From assembly GCA_945898275.1 (NCBI GenBank), contig CAMDHZ010000009.1:1-64000 (forward strand): a stretch of 64,000 nucleotides of DNA. Direction: 5' to 3'. A program made the position numbers and the translations under genes. Shown here piece after piece: positions 44,012 through 52,812 of this stretch. Source of the DNA: Chitinophaga pinensis (GTDB lineage Bacteria; Bacteroidota; Bacteroidia; UKL13-3). The first letter of the stretch is position 1. The number at the start of each line of letters is the position of its first letter. The notes under the pieces are model-generated. The model ran no database searches, had not been told where the DNA came from, and saw nothing but the letters and a program-made list of their open reading frames with translations.

Positions 44012-44677
44012 ATGAATAGGCATGCCATCATTGTTGCTGGGGGTAAAGGCTTGCGCATGGGAGCTCAAATACCTAAGCAATTTCTTGAACTCAATGGCAT
44101 GCCTGTTCTTATGCATACTATCAAATCGTTTCGGTTTGACCCAAATATATTTGTTACTGTAGTTTTGCCTTCCGACCAGTTTGAATATTGGAATTGGCTT
44201 TGTCAAAAGCATCGTTTCAACTTGCCTCATCAATTGGTAAAAGGCGGAGATACTCGTTTTCAATCTGTGCGTAATGGACTAAAAGCTATCCCCCAAAATG
44301 CAGATTTAGTAGCTATTCATGATGGTGTTAGACCTATTTTAAGCCAACAAATTATTGAAAATGGATTTGAAGTTGCTAGTCAAAAAGGAAATGCCATTGC
44401 AGTAGTTCGACTTAAAGATTCTATTCGTAAACAAGAATTAACAGGTAATAACCACAGTGTTAATCGTGCTAATTATTTCTTGGTTCAAACCCCTCAAACT
44501 TTTGAATATAACGTTCTTTGGGAGGCATATCAACAAGCAGAAGACGATAATTTCACAGACGATGCTTCAGTGGTTGAAGCAATGGGAAAGAAAATAAATC
44601 TAATTGAAGGAGATTATAAAAACATCAAAATTACTACACCAGAAGATTTGCTGGTAGCAGCAGTTTTCTTACAATAA
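44012..44677 (+). CDS. ispD: 2-C-methyl-D-erythritol 4-phosphate cytidylyltransferase
   Basis: 221 residues. The nucleotide-binding loop AGGKGLRMGAQIPKQFLEL (about 8-26) and conserved VAIHDGVRPIL, VRLKDSIRK, LVQTPQTF and DDASVVEAMG (acidic metal region) identify IspD. It activates MEP with CTP in the non-mevalonate isoprenoid pathway. An exact 10-mer (44482-44491) encodes VQT in LVQTPQTF, a position that is itself conserved in the family (QTPQ), so that copy may be partly protein-driven. Confidence 0.95.
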   Translation: MNRHAIIVAGGKGLRMGAQIPKQFLELNGMPVLMHTIKSFRFDPNIFVTVVLPSDQFEYWNWLCQKHRFNLPHQLVKGGDTRFQSVRNGLKAIPQNADLVAIHDGVRPILSQQIIENGFEVASQKGNAIAVVRLKDSIRKQELTGNNHSVNRANYFLVQTPQTFEYNVLWEAYQQAEDDNFTDDASVVEAMGKKINLIEGDYKNIKITTPEDLLVAAVFLQ

Positions 44678-44851
44678 ACCCTTTGCAAGCAAATAAGGGA
44701 TAATTAACCAAAGCAATCCTTTGATAAGAAAAAAGAAGAATCCCGCCACTCCAATTTTCTTAATCCATGTCACCATTTTACCACGTTCTTTATGAGGAAC
44801 TGGGCATTGTAGCGGTTTTTCTTTAACGGTTTCGGTTATTGGATGCTGCAT
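44669..44851 (-). CDS. Small single-helix membrane protein
   Basis: 60 residues from ATG 44851. A hydrophilic N-terminal half with CPVPHKERGKM is followed by WIKKIGVAGFFFFLIKGLLWLIIPYLL, one or two hydrophobic segments, and ends in KGLL. It overlaps the ispD stop by nine bases. Similar small proteins occur in Bacteroidota, but no function is known to me. Translation is likely given the coherent amphipathic design, but not certain. Confidence 0.55.
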   Translation of the reverse strand: MQHPITETVKEKPLQCPVPHKERGKMVTWIKKIGVAGFFFFLIKGLLWLIIPYLLAKGLL

Positions 44852-44919
44852 AAAACTTAAACACAACAAAGGTAATTGAGTTTAGCACTTTTACAAATTT
44901 GACATAAGGATCATTAATT

Positions 44920-46248
44920 TTACTTTTTAGCAAACCTATAAATTGTTACGATGCTCTTTTTTGTATCTAAGCTAAGTATAATTAACGTTTCATTTCCTGC
45001 AGCGTCAAGGTCTATGTCTATCACATCTGAGTTTTGCTGTTCACAGGTTGGCTTCAAAATAGTTGACATTTGTAGCTTATTTAACCTGCTATACATATTA
45101 CTATTGTCTACACAATAATTATCATAATTTAAACTTTCAAAAGTTCCATTCTGAATTTCATTGAAAAGCACATTTCCTTGCCCATCAAAAACCAATAACT
45201 GATTGACAGTTTCTTCAAAAGGATTAAACTCTGAATTTGCAACCGAAACAATTACCTGACTGCCTTTATGAAATACCTTTGGCGGCACAGGTGCTCCGAC
45301 TGAATTCATATCTACTAGTCCATATTTTGAATTTTCTTTAATTGCAAACTCTTTTTGCCAAGACCTTAGCAATAAGTTATTGTTTTTTCCTAATCCAAAT
45401 GAAGCAGTCATAAAAGCAGGAGCTCCTGCTCTATTGATTAAACAGGAAACAATAAAACTTTGTGTTGTTGTATTCAGGCTTAAGCTGACGTCCTTTCCTA
45501 ATAAACTTGAACCTGGCAATAAAAAATTATCCAATAATAATTCCCTAAAAAGTTGAAAATCTTCATCGTAAAAAGTGATATGATAAGCAATAGCACTAGG
45601 GTTAAACTGCGAGTTTGCACCTTTTCTTGCTATGATATAATAACCCATGTGTTGTCCAATAAACCGCCATTCTCCTTTGAAATTCATAGACTTTAAAGGT
45701 TCAGAACTTGGTCTTTGCCAATCTATTTCTTGAAAATCATTGTCTTTAGAATTTAATATATTTGTAGAAAACAAATGCAAATCCCCAAGTCCGTCATAGG
45801 TTTCAAATACTACATCGCCTAGGTAGGTAAAGTGTAATCTTTCAATTTGATTTTGGGTCAAACCAACTAAATTTAAATCTAATTTCTTTTTAAAAAGTTC
45901 CTTTCCCGTGAAATCTAATACCCTAAAAATGTATTTCTCTCCATCTACATCCTGAACAAATAAATAGTTTTTGTTTGAGGTTATTTTTAAAACACCTGTA
46001 GTAGTAATTTTAAAATTTGCCCTTTTGCTGAGGTCCTTACTATAATATAAAAGATGGTGCAACAGCTCTTTTCCACCTTCATTAAGTTCCTTGTTTTCAT
46101 TAAATCCTAATACAAACCCTTGCTCTCCTAAGTCGAAATAGGAATTGCAAAATCCGCCAGCCGATTTGGTATTAATAACCAATTTTGTTTGTGCGCTGGC
46201 TACTATTGCTATTGTCAGTAATTGTAATAGGATTATTAGTCTTTTCAT
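44920..46248 (-). CDS. Secreted protein of unknown function, beta-rich
   Basis: 442 residues from MKRLIILLQ (46248), with the signal peptide ending VASAQ|T. The mature part alternates short strands with polar turns (VQDVDGEKYIFRVLDFTGKELF, TFYDEDFQLFRELLLDNF), like a propeller of self-contained blades. No catalytic motif or sorting domain was seen. A near copy of the 10-mer (GGGTCAAACC) lies at 45855-45864. Monocistronic. Confidence 0.65.
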   Translation of the reverse strand: MKRLIILLQLLTIAIVASAQTKLVINTKSAGGFCNSYFDLGEQGFVLGFNENKELNEGGKELLHHLLYYSKDLSKRANFKITTTGVLKITSNKNYLFVQDVDGEKYIFRVLDFTGKELFKKKLDLNLVGLTQNQIERLHFTYLGDVVFETYDGLGDLHLFSTNILNSKDNDFQEIDWQRPSSEPLKSMNFKGEWRFIGQHMGYYIIARKGANSQFNPSAIAYHITFYDEDFQLFRELLLDNFLLPGSSLLGKDVSLSLNTTTQSFIVSCLINRAGAPAFMTASFGLGKNNNLLLRSWQKEFAIKENSKYGLVDMNSVGAPVPPKVFHKGSQVIVSVANSEFNPFEETVNQLLVFDGQGNVLFNEIQNGTFESLNYDNYCVDNSNMYSRLNKLQMSTILKPTCEQQNSDVIDIDLDAAGNETLIILSLDTKKSIVTIYRFAKK

Positions 46249-46341
46249 TATGAGCATTTCAATCGGTCAAATTACAATAAAAAGTAGTCATTTTAAAATG
46301 CCTGCTTTTAACATTTTACCGAACTTGTCTATTTTAAAGTA

Positions 46342-47823
46342 TTAATTCATTTTACGTCTCAACTGCCAATTACTTGGGTCATTTTTTACCTCGGTTTGAA
46401 CCGAGCTGCCTTGGTTCAGAAATAAATGACCAGCGCTAAAAGCTGCTGCTGAATGCAAGTCTGGACGCGTTTGATTCAACATTTCTGGCTCATAGTACTT
46501 TTCAATGAATTTAGTGTCAAAATCGCCTTTTAAAAACGCCTCGTGATGCATTACAAAGTTTCCAAACGGCAGGGTAGTGGCGATACCGCTAATTTGGTAA
46601 TCGGCAATTGCCCTAATCATTCTTTGTATTGCCTCTTCACGTGTTGCTCCAAAAGTTACCAATTTTGCTATCATTGGATCATACTGAATTGGAATTTCCA
46701 TGCCTGCCTCAAAACTATCATCTACTCGAACGCCCAATCCTTGGGGTAGTTTATAAGTTAAAAGTTTGCCAATATCTGGAAGGAAGTTATTTTGAGGGTC
46801 TTCTGCACAAACTCTTAATTCCATCGCATGGCCATGAATTTTTAAATCTTCTTGCGCGTATCCCAATTTTTCACCTCTTGCCACCTTAATTTGTTCTTTC
46901 ACTAAATCTAGTCCTACTATTTGCTCTGTAACAGGATGTTCTACTTGCAGCCTAGTATTCATTTCTAAGAAATAAAAGTTTAATTCATGGTCGACTAAAA
47001 ACTCTACCGTGCCAGCGCCATAATAATTTGCAGCTTTGGCAACATTAACTGCTGCTTCTCCCATGGCCTTTCTAATTTCAGGCGTAAGACAGCTTGAAGG
47101 AGCCTCTTCTACCAATTTTTGATGGCGTCTTTGAATGCTACATTCTCTTTCAAATAGATATACAACATTTCCATGTTGATCGCCAAGTATTTGAATTTCT
47201 ATGTGCTTAGGCGAGCCTACAAATTTTTCAATAAATACACTATCATCACCAAAGGAAGCAAGTGCTTCTGACTGCGCCATCCTAATTGCCTCTTCAAATT
47301 CTGACTCTTCATTTACAAGTCGCATTCCCTTTCCACCTCCGCCAGCCGAGGCTTTAATTAAAACTGGATATCCAATTGCATCTGCAATTTTCTTTCCTTC
47401 TTTTATATCTCTCAAAGCTTCATGGGTGCCAGGAACTAAAGGTACATTGAATTTTGCAACAGCTTGTTTAGCCTCAATCTTGCTGCCCATGATTTCCATG
47501 CTTTCAGCTGATGGCCCAATAAATATAAGCCCTGCTTCTTTTACTCTGCGAGCAAAATGTGCATTCTCGCTTAAAAATCCATAACCTGGGTGAATAGCAT
47601 CTGCGCCTGTTTGCTTTGCCACTTCAATAATTTTATCACCTAAAAGATAACTTTGGTTGCTGGGTGGTGGACCAATGCATACTGCCTCATCGGCATATCT
47701 TACATGTAGTGCTTTTCTATCTGCCTCACTAAATACAGCAACAGTTTTAATGCCCATTTCCTTAGCTGTGCGCATTACTCTTAAGGCAATTTCGCCTCTA
47801 TTTGCAATTAGAATCTTTTTCAT
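46342..47823 (-). CDS. accC: Acetyl-CoA carboxylase, biotin carboxylase subunit
   Basis: 493 residues from MKKILIANRGEIALRV (47823). Earlier in-frame ATG 47832 adds three residues. The ATP-grasp loop KASAGGGGKGMRLV, the EMNTRLQVEHPVTE segment (about 285-298) and the C-terminal Arg region identify biotin carboxylase. A tail of about 45 residues after LKGDFDTKFIEKYY is low in conservation. It may instead serve a propionyl-CoA or methylcrotonyl-CoA carboxylase, since no accB is adjacent. An exact 10-mer (46393-46402) lies in the tail, read as VQT. Confidence 0.85.
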   Translation of the reverse strand: MKKILIANRGEIALRVMRTAKEMGIKTVAVFSEADRKALHVRYADEAVCIGPPPSNQSYLLGDKIIEVAKQTGADAIHPGYGFLSENAHFARRVKEAGLIFIGPSAESMEIMGSKIEAKQAVAKFNVPLVPGTHEALRDIKEGKKIADAIGYPVLIKASAGGGGKGMRLVNEESEFEEAIRMAQSEALASFGDDSVFIEKFVGSPKHIEIQILGDQHGNVVYLFERECSIQRRHQKLVEEAPSSCLTPEIRKAMGEAAVNVAKAANYYGAGTVEFLVDHELNFYFLEMNTRLQVEHPVTEQIVGLDLVKEQIKVARGEKLGYAQEDLKIHGHAMELRVCAEDPQNNFLPDIGKLLTYKLPQGLGVRVDDSFEAGMEIPIQYDPMIAKLVTFGATREEAIQRMIRAIADYQISGIATTLPFGNFVMHHEAFLKGDFDTKFIEKYYEPEMLNQTRPDLHSAAAFSAGHLFLNQGSSVQTEVKNDPSNWQLRRKMN

Positions 47824-47872
47824 GATGGGCAAATGTATAAAGATTTGATTGAATTCTTAACTTGCACCTCAA

Positions 47873-48526
47873 ATGAAAATTGGCATTAAACAACTACTGC
47901 TTAAAGAACTTTTAATAGAATGGCGTCAGCGGTATGCTATTAATGGAATTTTGCTACAAGTAATCTCCTCTGTTTTTGTTGTTTTTCTTGCTTTAAAGGC
48001 AGTAAATACCAATACATGGAATGGCATATTCTGGATTATCATGCTTTTTGTAAGCATTAATTCAATTGCAAAAAGTTTTATTGGTGAAAGCAAAGGCAAA
48101 AACCTCTATTACCATGGTTTGGTAAAACCTCAAGACTTGCTCATTGCTAAGTTTATTTATAATGGCTTATTAAACCTTTTGCTCGCAATCCTTTGCCTAT
48201 TAACTTTCAGTTTGTGGATGGGCAATGAAATTCAAAGTCCTTGGTTTTACTACGCCGCAACTTTCTTGGGCTGTTTGGGTTTTGCTGCAACATTTACAAT
48301 GCTTTCTGCAATTGCCTCCAAGGCTGGAAACAGTAATTTGCTGATGTCTGTTTTAAGCTTGCCAATAATTATTCCTTTGCTTTTGGTTTTAATCAAAGCT
48401 TGCAAACGCGCCATGGATGGCTTAGATGCCGATTTAATCTTGAAAGATTTAGGGGTGTTACTTCTTTTTAATATACTTATTGTATCATTAGCTTACTTAC
48501 TCTTTCCTTCAATTTGGAAGGAGTAA
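47873..48526 (+). CDS. ccmB: Heme exporter CcmB-like ABC permease
   Basis: 217 residues with six membrane helices. The start KQLLLKELLIEWRQRYAINGILL and KSFIGESKGKNLYYHGLVKPQDLLIAKFIYN match CcmB, the permease of the CcmAB transporter in cytochrome c maturation system I. The rest of the cluster (ccmA, ccmC) is not in this window; dispersed ccm genes occur in this phylum. It is 133 nt before mnmA on the same strand. Confidence 0.85.
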   Translation: MKIGIKQLLLKELLIEWRQRYAINGILLQVISSVFVVFLALKAVNTNTWNGIFWIIMLFVSINSIAKSFIGESKGKNLYYHGLVKPQDLLIAKFIYNGLLNLLLAILCLLTFSLWMGNEIQSPWFYYAATFLGCLGFAATFTMLSAIASKAGNSNLLMSVLSLPIIIPLLLVLIKACKRAMDGLDADLILKDLGVLLLFNILIVSLAYLLFPSIWKE

Positions 48527-48659
48527 AAAACAATTAATCCTTTTTTTGAAGAATACTTTTTTCCGAGTTGAATACTTCTACTCAGTTGAAATAACCAAAA
48601 ATAAATCTATACTTTTGCAACTCAATCATACGGGCTTTTTACCCGATAATGTTTTGTTT

Positions 48660-49760
48660 ATGAGTAAAAAAGGAAGAATATTAGTCGCCATGAGTGGCGG
48701 AATTGACAGCACAGTTGCTGCTGTTATGCTAGCAGAAGAAGGGTATGAAGTAGTGGGTGTTACCATGAAAACCTGGGATTACCAAAACAGCGGTGGCAGT
48801 AAAAAAGAAACAGGCTGTTGCAGTCTCGATTCAATTAACGATGCCCGAGCCATTGCAGTTAAATATGGCATACATCACTTAATCTTAGATATCAGAGATG
48901 AATTTGGCGATTTTGTAATTGATAATTTTGTAGAAGAATATCTAGCTGGTAGAACCCCAAACCCTTGTGTGTTATGCAATACCCATATCAAATGGGAAGC
49001 GCTATTGAAAAGAGCCAACCAATTAGATTGTGAATTTATTGCCACTGGACATTATGCACAAATCAGGCAAGAGAATAACAGATTTGTTGTGAGTAAAGGC
49101 TTAGATCATAATAAAGACCAAAGTTATGTATTATGGGGTTTGACCCAAGAAAGTTTGGGTCGAACCAAATTCCCTTTAGGTGGATTTCATAAATCAGAAA
49201 TCAAACAAATGGCGCTTGATAGAGGCTTTGACGAATTGGTTAAGAAACCAGAAAGTTATGAAATTTGCTTTGTACCTGACAATGATTACCGTGGTTTTCT
49301 TAAAAGAAAAGTTGAAGGTTTAGAAGAAAAAGTTGACGGTGGATTATTTGTGGATGCCACTGGTAAAATTCTTGGCAAGCATCGTGGGTACCCATTTTAC
49401 ACCGTGGGACAGCGAAAAGGTTTAGAAATTGCCTTAGGTGAACCCATGTTTGTGCTAGAAATTAAGCCCGAAACAAATACAGTTATTTTGGGAAGAGAGG
49501 AGGAGTTGAACCGAAATGGAATGTGGGTAAGAAACATTAATTTGCAAAAGTATGCTCAAATAAACCAACCTATGGAAGCGTTAACAAAAGTTAGATACAA
49601 AGACCCTGGCTCTATTGCCAATATTATGCAAGAGGAAACACGCATGAAAGTTGAATTTAATTCGAAAGTTAAAGGCATTGCGCCTGGCCAAAGTGCAGTA
49701 TTCTATGAAGGAAATGATGTAATTGGTGGTGGCTGGATTCAATCAAGTTTTGATTTGTAA
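48660..49760 (+). CDS. mnmA: tRNA 2-thiouridine(34) synthase MnmA
   Basis: 366 residues from MSKKGRILVAMSGGIDST (48660). Upstream in-frame starts add a non-conserved leader of 38 residues. The PP-loop SGGIDST (about 11-17), NPCVLCNTHIKW (first catalytic Cys, about 101) and SYEICFVPDND (second Cys, about 202) are intact. It adds sulfur to wobble U34 of tRNAs for Lys, Glu and Gln. Two near copies of the 10-mer (49137, 49157) flank each other in inverted form. Confidence 0.95.
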   Translation: MSKKGRILVAMSGGIDSTVAAVMLAEEGYEVVGVTMKTWDYQNSGGSKKETGCCSLDSINDARAIAVKYGIHHLILDIRDEFGDFVIDNFVEEYLAGRTPNPCVLCNTHIKWEALLKRANQLDCEFIATGHYAQIRQENNRFVVSKGLDHNKDQSYVLWGLTQESLGRTKFPLGGFHKSEIKQMALDRGFDELVKKPESYEICFVPDNDYRGFLKRKVEGLEEKVDGGLFVDATGKILGKHRGYPFYTVGQRKGLEIALGEPMFVLEIKPETNTVILGREEELNRNGMWVRNINLQKYAQINQPMEALTKVRYKDPGSIANIMQEETRMKVEFNSKVKGIAPGQSAVFYEGNDVIGGGWIQSSFDL

Positions 49761-49762
49761 GC

Positions 49763-50440
49763 ATGAAGTTATCAATTGGATTTGCTTGTTTGGTTTTATT
49801 ATTTTCAAATAGTTGTAAAACCAATGGAGACGACAGAGTTATACAACCCTCATTAGGTTATGAATACTTTCCATTAGATAAAGGACTAACAAGAATTTAC
49901 CAAGTTGATTCAATTGCTTATGATGATAACACAGGTAGAATAGATACTTTCCAATTTTTTATCAAAGAAATTGTTTCAGAAACTATTTTGGGTCAAACCG
50001 AAACCAATGCACATACCGAATTACTAAGATTTGCTAGCGCAGACACAAATGGCATCTGGCAGCCACGTTCAAGTAATTTTGCCTTGCAAACCCCTAATAA
50101 TTTACAATTAGTAGAAGATAATATTCGATATGTAAAACTAACTTTTCCGCTAGGCAATATTGCATCTTGGAATGGAAACATGTACAATAGTCTTGGCCGA
50201 AGAACTTTCCTGTTTCAGAAAAAAGACTTCTTTTATACTTTAGAAAGCGGAATGTCATTTTCAAAGTGTGCACAAATTCAGGAAGCAAACATCAATAATG
50301 CCATTGAAGAGATTTTTGTAAAAAGTATTTATGCTGAAAACATTGGGTTAATTGAGTTCACCAATATTAATATTAATACGCAAGGGGTTAAAAAGAGCGG
50401 CTTTTCGTTTAAACAAGTGCTTATTTCACATTCAAAATAA
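49763..50440 (+). CDS. Unknown lipoprotein
   Basis: 225 residues. Signal MKLSIGFACLVLLFSNSC with lipobox Cys at about residue 18. The mature part is strand-rich (LGYEYFPLDKGLTRIYQVDS, VKLTFPLGNIASWNGN) and resembles small Bacteroidota lipoproteins without known role. Its stop overlaps the next start by one base (TAATG), so it is coupled to the protease. A possible role as partner or inhibitor of that protease is a guess from position only. Confidence 0.7.
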   Translation: MKLSIGFACLVLLFSNSCKTNGDDRVIQPSLGYEYFPLDKGLTRIYQVDSIAYDDNTGRIDTFQFFIKEIVSETILGQTETNAHTELLRFASADTNGIWQPRSSNFALQTPNNLQLVEDNIRYVKLTFPLGNIASWNGNMYNSLGRRTFLFQKKDFFYTLESGMSFSKCAQIQEANINNAIEEIFVKSIYAENIGLIEFTNININTQGVKKSGFSFKQVLISHSK

Positions 50441-52098
50441 TGTCAAAATACATTTCTGTAATAATATTTTTTATTTTTTTTGGTTTGAACCAAACCTTTG
50501 GACAGCAATTTTACTACTTCGTTGGGTTCAAGGACAAGCCTTATTATAAAGAAATTGTTTTTAGTCCTTCTTTATACCTTTCACCAAAAGCCATTGAGAG
50601 GAGAACTATAAATGGCGTTCCATTAAATCCGAATGATGTACCGCCAGATACTACTTATATTAATGCTTTAGCAAAACTACCTTTATATATTCATGCTAAA
50701 AGTAGGTGGTTTAATGGTTGTGTAGTTTTGGTTAATAGCAAATCAATTGAAAGTGAAATTAAGTTACTTCCTTTTGTAAGTTCGGTTAAATACTTGGGTC
50801 CTGCCAACTTTTTAAGCGAAGAAAAAGGATCCAGAGAAGCATCAATAAAAACGCAACTTAGTATTTTAGAGCAATCCTTTACCACACGTAAAACAGCAAC
50901 TGACAGTATCTTTTCAGGGAAAAGCCATCCTCAAATATCTTTAATAAATGCTGATAGTTTATTGATGGGTGAAGTGAATGGAGAAGGTATTTTAATTGCT
51001 GTTCTAGATGCTGGTTTTTATAATTTAGATCTGATTCCAGCATTTAAACACTTATTCAAAGAAAAAAGAATTATTGCCGCTTGGGATTTAGTAGCCAACG
51101 AAGAAGATGTTTTTAATGATGATGACCATGGCTTGGCAGTTATGAGTTGTTTAGCCGCTTGGCAACCAGGTAAAATTATGGGAACTGCGCCAAAAGCAAA
51201 TTATATTTTACTTAGAACAGAAAACTCTTACAGCGAATATTTATCTGAAGAATACTTTTGGGCTATTGCAGCCGAATATGCAGATAGTGCTGGAGCCGAT
51301 ATCATAAATTCGTCTCTAGGCTACACAAAACATGATGAAAAATCAATGGGGCATAAGTATTCAGAATTGGATGGAAAAACAACAATTATCACACAGGCGG
51401 CAGAAATCGCAGCCTCTAAAGGTATAATTGTGGTGGCAAGTGCTGGAAATGAAGGAGATAAATCGTGGCGTCAAATTAGTGCACCTGCCGATGGCCCAAA
51501 TGTGGTGGCAGTTGGAGCGGTTGATAAAGATGGGCAATATGTAGGATTTAGTTCTGTAGGTCCAACCGCCGACAAACGCCTAAAACCTGATTTAGCTGCA
51601 ATGGGTAAAAATGCTGCCTTAATTGACAAAAATGGAACAATTTACGAGGGAAATGGCACATCTTATGCCTGTCCAATAGTAAGTGGAACATTTGCCCAAT
51701 TAATGCAATTGGCACCAAATGCAGGCAGTAACAAGATAAAGGAAGCCTTAAGATTGAGCTCTTTAACATTTTATGAGCCAGATAAATACATAGGTGCTGG
51801 TGTGCCAAATGTAAATTTAGCGGCAAAAATGGTTCAAGCCTTTGGCGATTCCATAATTGACATTGAAACCTCCGAAGATGGAAAGCATTTATTAATTGCT
51901 TTAAATACAAGAAGAACTCAAAAAGTTGAATTGAAAATAATTCATTCTATCATTGGAGAACTTTCAAGTGAATCAGTAACTTTACAAAAAGGTTTGAACC
52001 GAGTGGCCATTAAAATAAACAAAAAACGACCAAAAGGCTTGTGCCGTTTGATCGTTTCTTTTGGTCAGAGAAGCTCCGAAGTAGTGTTTATGCTTTAA
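50440..52098 (+). CDS. Exported S8 subtilisin-like protease, probable T9SS cargo
   Basis: 552 residues. Signal peptide with the end FFGLNQTFGQ|Q. A subtilase domain (about 180-465) holds the Asp in IAVLDAGF, the His in DDHGLAVMS and the Ser in GNGTSYACPIVSG. Between the signal and this domain lies an about 150-residue pro-like region. The last about 85 residues (KIIHSIIGEL, LQKGLNRVAIKI, PKGLCRLIVSF) look like a T9SS-type sorting domain. Exact 10-mers lie at 50482-50491 (signal peptide) and 51991-52000 (tail). It follows the lipoprotein with a one-base overlap. Confidence 0.88.
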   Translation: MSKYISVIIFFIFFGLNQTFGQQFYYFVGFKDKPYYKEIVFSPSLYLSPKAIERRTINGVPLNPNDVPPDTTYINALAKLPLYIHAKSRWFNGCVVLVNSKSIESEIKLLPFVSSVKYLGPANFLSEEKGSREASIKTQLSILEQSFTTRKTATDSIFSGKSHPQISLINADSLLMGEVNGEGILIAVLDAGFYNLDLIPAFKHLFKEKRIIAAWDLVANEEDVFNDDDHGLAVMSCLAAWQPGKIMGTAPKANYILLRTENSYSEYLSEEYFWAIAAEYADSAGADIINSSLGYTKHDEKSMGHKYSELDGKTTIITQAAEIAASKGIIVVASAGNEGDKSWRQISAPADGPNVVAVGAVDKDGQYVGFSSVGPTADKRLKPDLAAMGKNAALIDKNGTIYEGNGTSYACPIVSGTFAQLMQLAPNAGSNKIKEALRLSSLTFYEPDKYIGAGVPNVNLAAKMVQAFGDSIIDIETSEDGKHLLIALNTRRTQKVELKIIHSIIGELSSESVTLQKGLNRVAIKINKKRPKGLCRLIVSFGQRSSEVVFML

Positions 52099-52621
52099 TC
52101 TTCTCAGATTGAAGAGAAGGAATATTTACTTGTAATAAGTAGAATGCACCAAAAAGGATAGTGCTATATACCAAATCAGACAAAAATGTATTTTGAAAGA
52201 ATGGCCATCCTGCTACATAACTATTGATTAATCCAGCAAAATCATGCGTGTAAATTGGACCAAGAGAAGTAGGATAAAAGAACACGCAATTGGTTATTAA
52301 GAAAAAGGCAACCGAAGATGCAATAGCAGCAAATCCAACATTGTACCAAGTTATGCTTTTACGCAATTGTGTACCAATAAAAATAGAAGTTACAAAACCA
52401 GCATAAGTGATTAGCATTTCTGGTCCATAAAACCCAAGAAATAAGTCACTAATTACCATGGCGGCTAAAGGTAACAAATAGGCCAAAACTCTTTTGCTTA
52501 AATAGGCACCCCCAAATAAGGCTATGGCTCCAATTGGGGAGAAGTTTGGCGCGTGTGGTAACAAACGCAATAAGGCGGCACTAAAAATAAGTGCCACGAT
52601 GGTTAATAATCTATTGTTCAT
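52088..52621 (-). CDS. DUF6580-type membrane protein
   Basis: 177 residues from MNNRLLTIV (52621). A longer in-frame reading to 52699 adds 26 non-conserved residues. Five or six membrane helices. PNFSPIGAIALFGGAYLSKR, SDLFLGFYGPEM and PFFQNTFLSDLVYSTILFGAF are landmarks of this family, sometimes compared with ECF-transporter S components. A role in vitamin or cofactor uptake is possible but unproven. It converges on the protease gene with an 11-base overlap. Confidence 0.75.
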   Translation of the reverse strand: MNNRLLTIVALIFSAALLRLLPHAPNFSPIGAIALFGGAYLSKRVLAYLLPLAAMVISDLFLGFYGPEMLITYAGFVTSIFIGTQLRKSITWYNVGFAAIASSVAFFLITNCVFFYPTSLGPIYTHDFAGLINSYVAGWPFFQNTFLSDLVYSTILFGAFYLLQVNIPSLQSEKIKA

Positions 52622-52812
52622 GTTTAAGTTTTTCCAATATGCGAAAATAAAAAGCTTTTCCTTTAAACCAAAAACAAAGCATATAGTTGTTAACAACATT
52701 AGGGGAAAACTAAAATTATACCGCTCCCATAAAACTTAGTCCTTTTAAATTAATGTGTTGTTGCCCTAGTTCTAAAGTCTTTAATTTGCGTTACTAACCA
52801 ATCTAAATTCCA

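Noticed and set aside
47201-47584. A 127-codon open frame opposite accC
   Set aside because: It runs antisense to the conserved biotin carboxylase core and its translation shows no protein-like pattern. Shadow of the real gene.
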